Origin: Ramlibacter cellulosilyticus
Lineage (GTDB): Bacteria; Pseudomonadota; Gammaproteobacteria; Burkholderiales; Burkholderiaceae_C
Assembly: GCF_014297465.1 (NCBI RefSeq)
Contig: NZ_JACORT010000011.1
Location: 124,001 to 188,000, forward strand
Direction: 5' to 3'
DNA length: 64,000 bases
Shown here in pieces: positions 63,622 to 64,000 of the stretch; the stretch's first letter is position 1; each line of letters starts with the position of its first letter. The translations under genes were made by a program, and so were the position numbers. The notes below the pieces were generated by a model. That model did no database searches. It worked only from the letters and a program-made list of their open reading frames with translations, and had not been told where the DNA came from.

Positions 63622-64000
63622 ATGGCGCCCAGGCTCTTCATTGCCGAGGACAACCAGCCCGCGGTCGACTCGCTGGTCGAACTGCTGCAGGCGCTCGGGG
63701 TCTGCCAGGTGGTCGGCACCGCCAGCTCGGAGCTCGCCGCCGCCGACTGGCTGCTGAGCCACCCGGAGGCCTGGGACGTCCTGGTCACCGACCTGCTGCT
63801 GCTGCCCGGGGGCTCGGGCTTCGGGCTGGTGCGCCATGCCCGCTCGCTCGGCGGCCCACGCAAGGTCGCGGTGTTCAGCGACTTCGTGACGCCCGCCGTC
63901 GGCGAGCGCTGCCTGCGGCTGGGTGCGGACGCGGTGTTCCTGAAGTCGGAACTCGACGCACTGGTCGCCTGGCTGCACGGGCTGCACAGCCCGGGCGACG
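63622..64000 (+). CDS. Response regulator receiver protein (partial, runs off the right edge)
   Basis: The visible 126 codons encode a receiver domain: acidic pair in RLFIAEDNQPAVDSL, phosphorylation aspartate in WDVLVTDLLLLPGG, and the conserved lysine in AVFLKSELDALVAWL. The conserved Thr/Ser place reads AVFSDF. The protein has no stop in the window, so any output domain is out of sight. Start ATG at 63622; an ATGGGA/TCCCAT pair (63601-63623) overlaps the start region. Confidence 0.82.
   Translation, partial: MAPRLFIAEDNQPAVDSLVELLQALGVCQVVGTASSELAAADWLLSHPEAWDVLVTDLLLLPGGSGFGLVRHARSLGGPRKVAVFSDFVTPAVGERCLRLGADAVFLKSELDALVAWLHGLHSPGD

Overview
The window is GC-rich DNA (roughly 70 %) with tightly packed genes, frequent 4-bp ATGA start/stop overlaps, a Bug/TctC-type solute receptor, tcuAB, and a complete heme d1 nitrite reductase locus. 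Together these point to a facultatively denitrifying betaproteobacterium of the Burkholderiales, most likely Comamonadaceae. The taxonomic call is inference from gene content; no rRNA or other marker is present.

Layout. 1-1350: the end of an ExbB/ExbD-type pair and a NudJ-like Nudix hydrolase. 1467-6124: a tricarballylate-type utilisation locus (LysR regulator, TcuA, TcuB and an orphan Bug receptor). 6264-36946: about 30 kb, all on the minus strand, devoted to the cell envelope and secretion. It holds a glycosyltransferase, a 2497-residue RTX/FG-GAP protein, its type I exporter (ABC plus HlyD), a group 2-like capsule exporter (KpsD, KpsE, KpsM, KpsT) with KpsC/KpsS-like transferases, further glycosyltransferases, two FkbM methyltransferases, a cytochrome P450, and two paralogous membrane-bound alpha/beta hydrolases with no assigned role. 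From 28059 down to 7658 the genes abut or overlap and look like one transcription unit. 37199-41969: mnmA, an outer-membrane barrel protein and two lipoprotein alpha/beta hydrolases.

42012-51270: denitrification. A divergent uroporphyrinogen-III methyltransferase (nirE role) faces nirS-nirM-nirC-nirF-nirDL-nirG-nirH-nirJ-nirN, which makes cytochrome cd1 nitrite reductase, its electron donors and its heme d1. 51414-62566: a DNR-type regulator and, upstream on the minus strand, a nine-gene operon. That operon encodes a 51-residue membrane peptide, a CuA subunit II, a heme-copper subunit I that lacks the catalytic tyrosine, heme O synthase, a SCO/SenC copper chaperone, a cytochrome b-ferredoxin-MvhD-like fusion, a small anchored protein, a second and very divergent heme-copper subunit I, and a cytochrome b-[2Fe-2S]-flavin reductase fusion. 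A heme A synthase is divergent from it. Near-identical DNR/FNR-like palindromes sit in front of nirS and in front of this operon. No norCB is visible, so the operon is the best candidate for removing the NO made by NirS, and it is the most interesting system here.

62718-64000: two small unrecognised proteins and the start of a response regulator. A family of long imperfect palindromes with a CCACCCTAC/GTAGGGTGG core recurs at four intergenic sites (near 6.2, 40.9, 51.3 and 62.6 kb), with a simpler palindrome at 1.35 kb. No tRNA, rRNA, CRISPR array, transposase or prophage gene was seen, and no gene-free stretch exceeds 300 bases.
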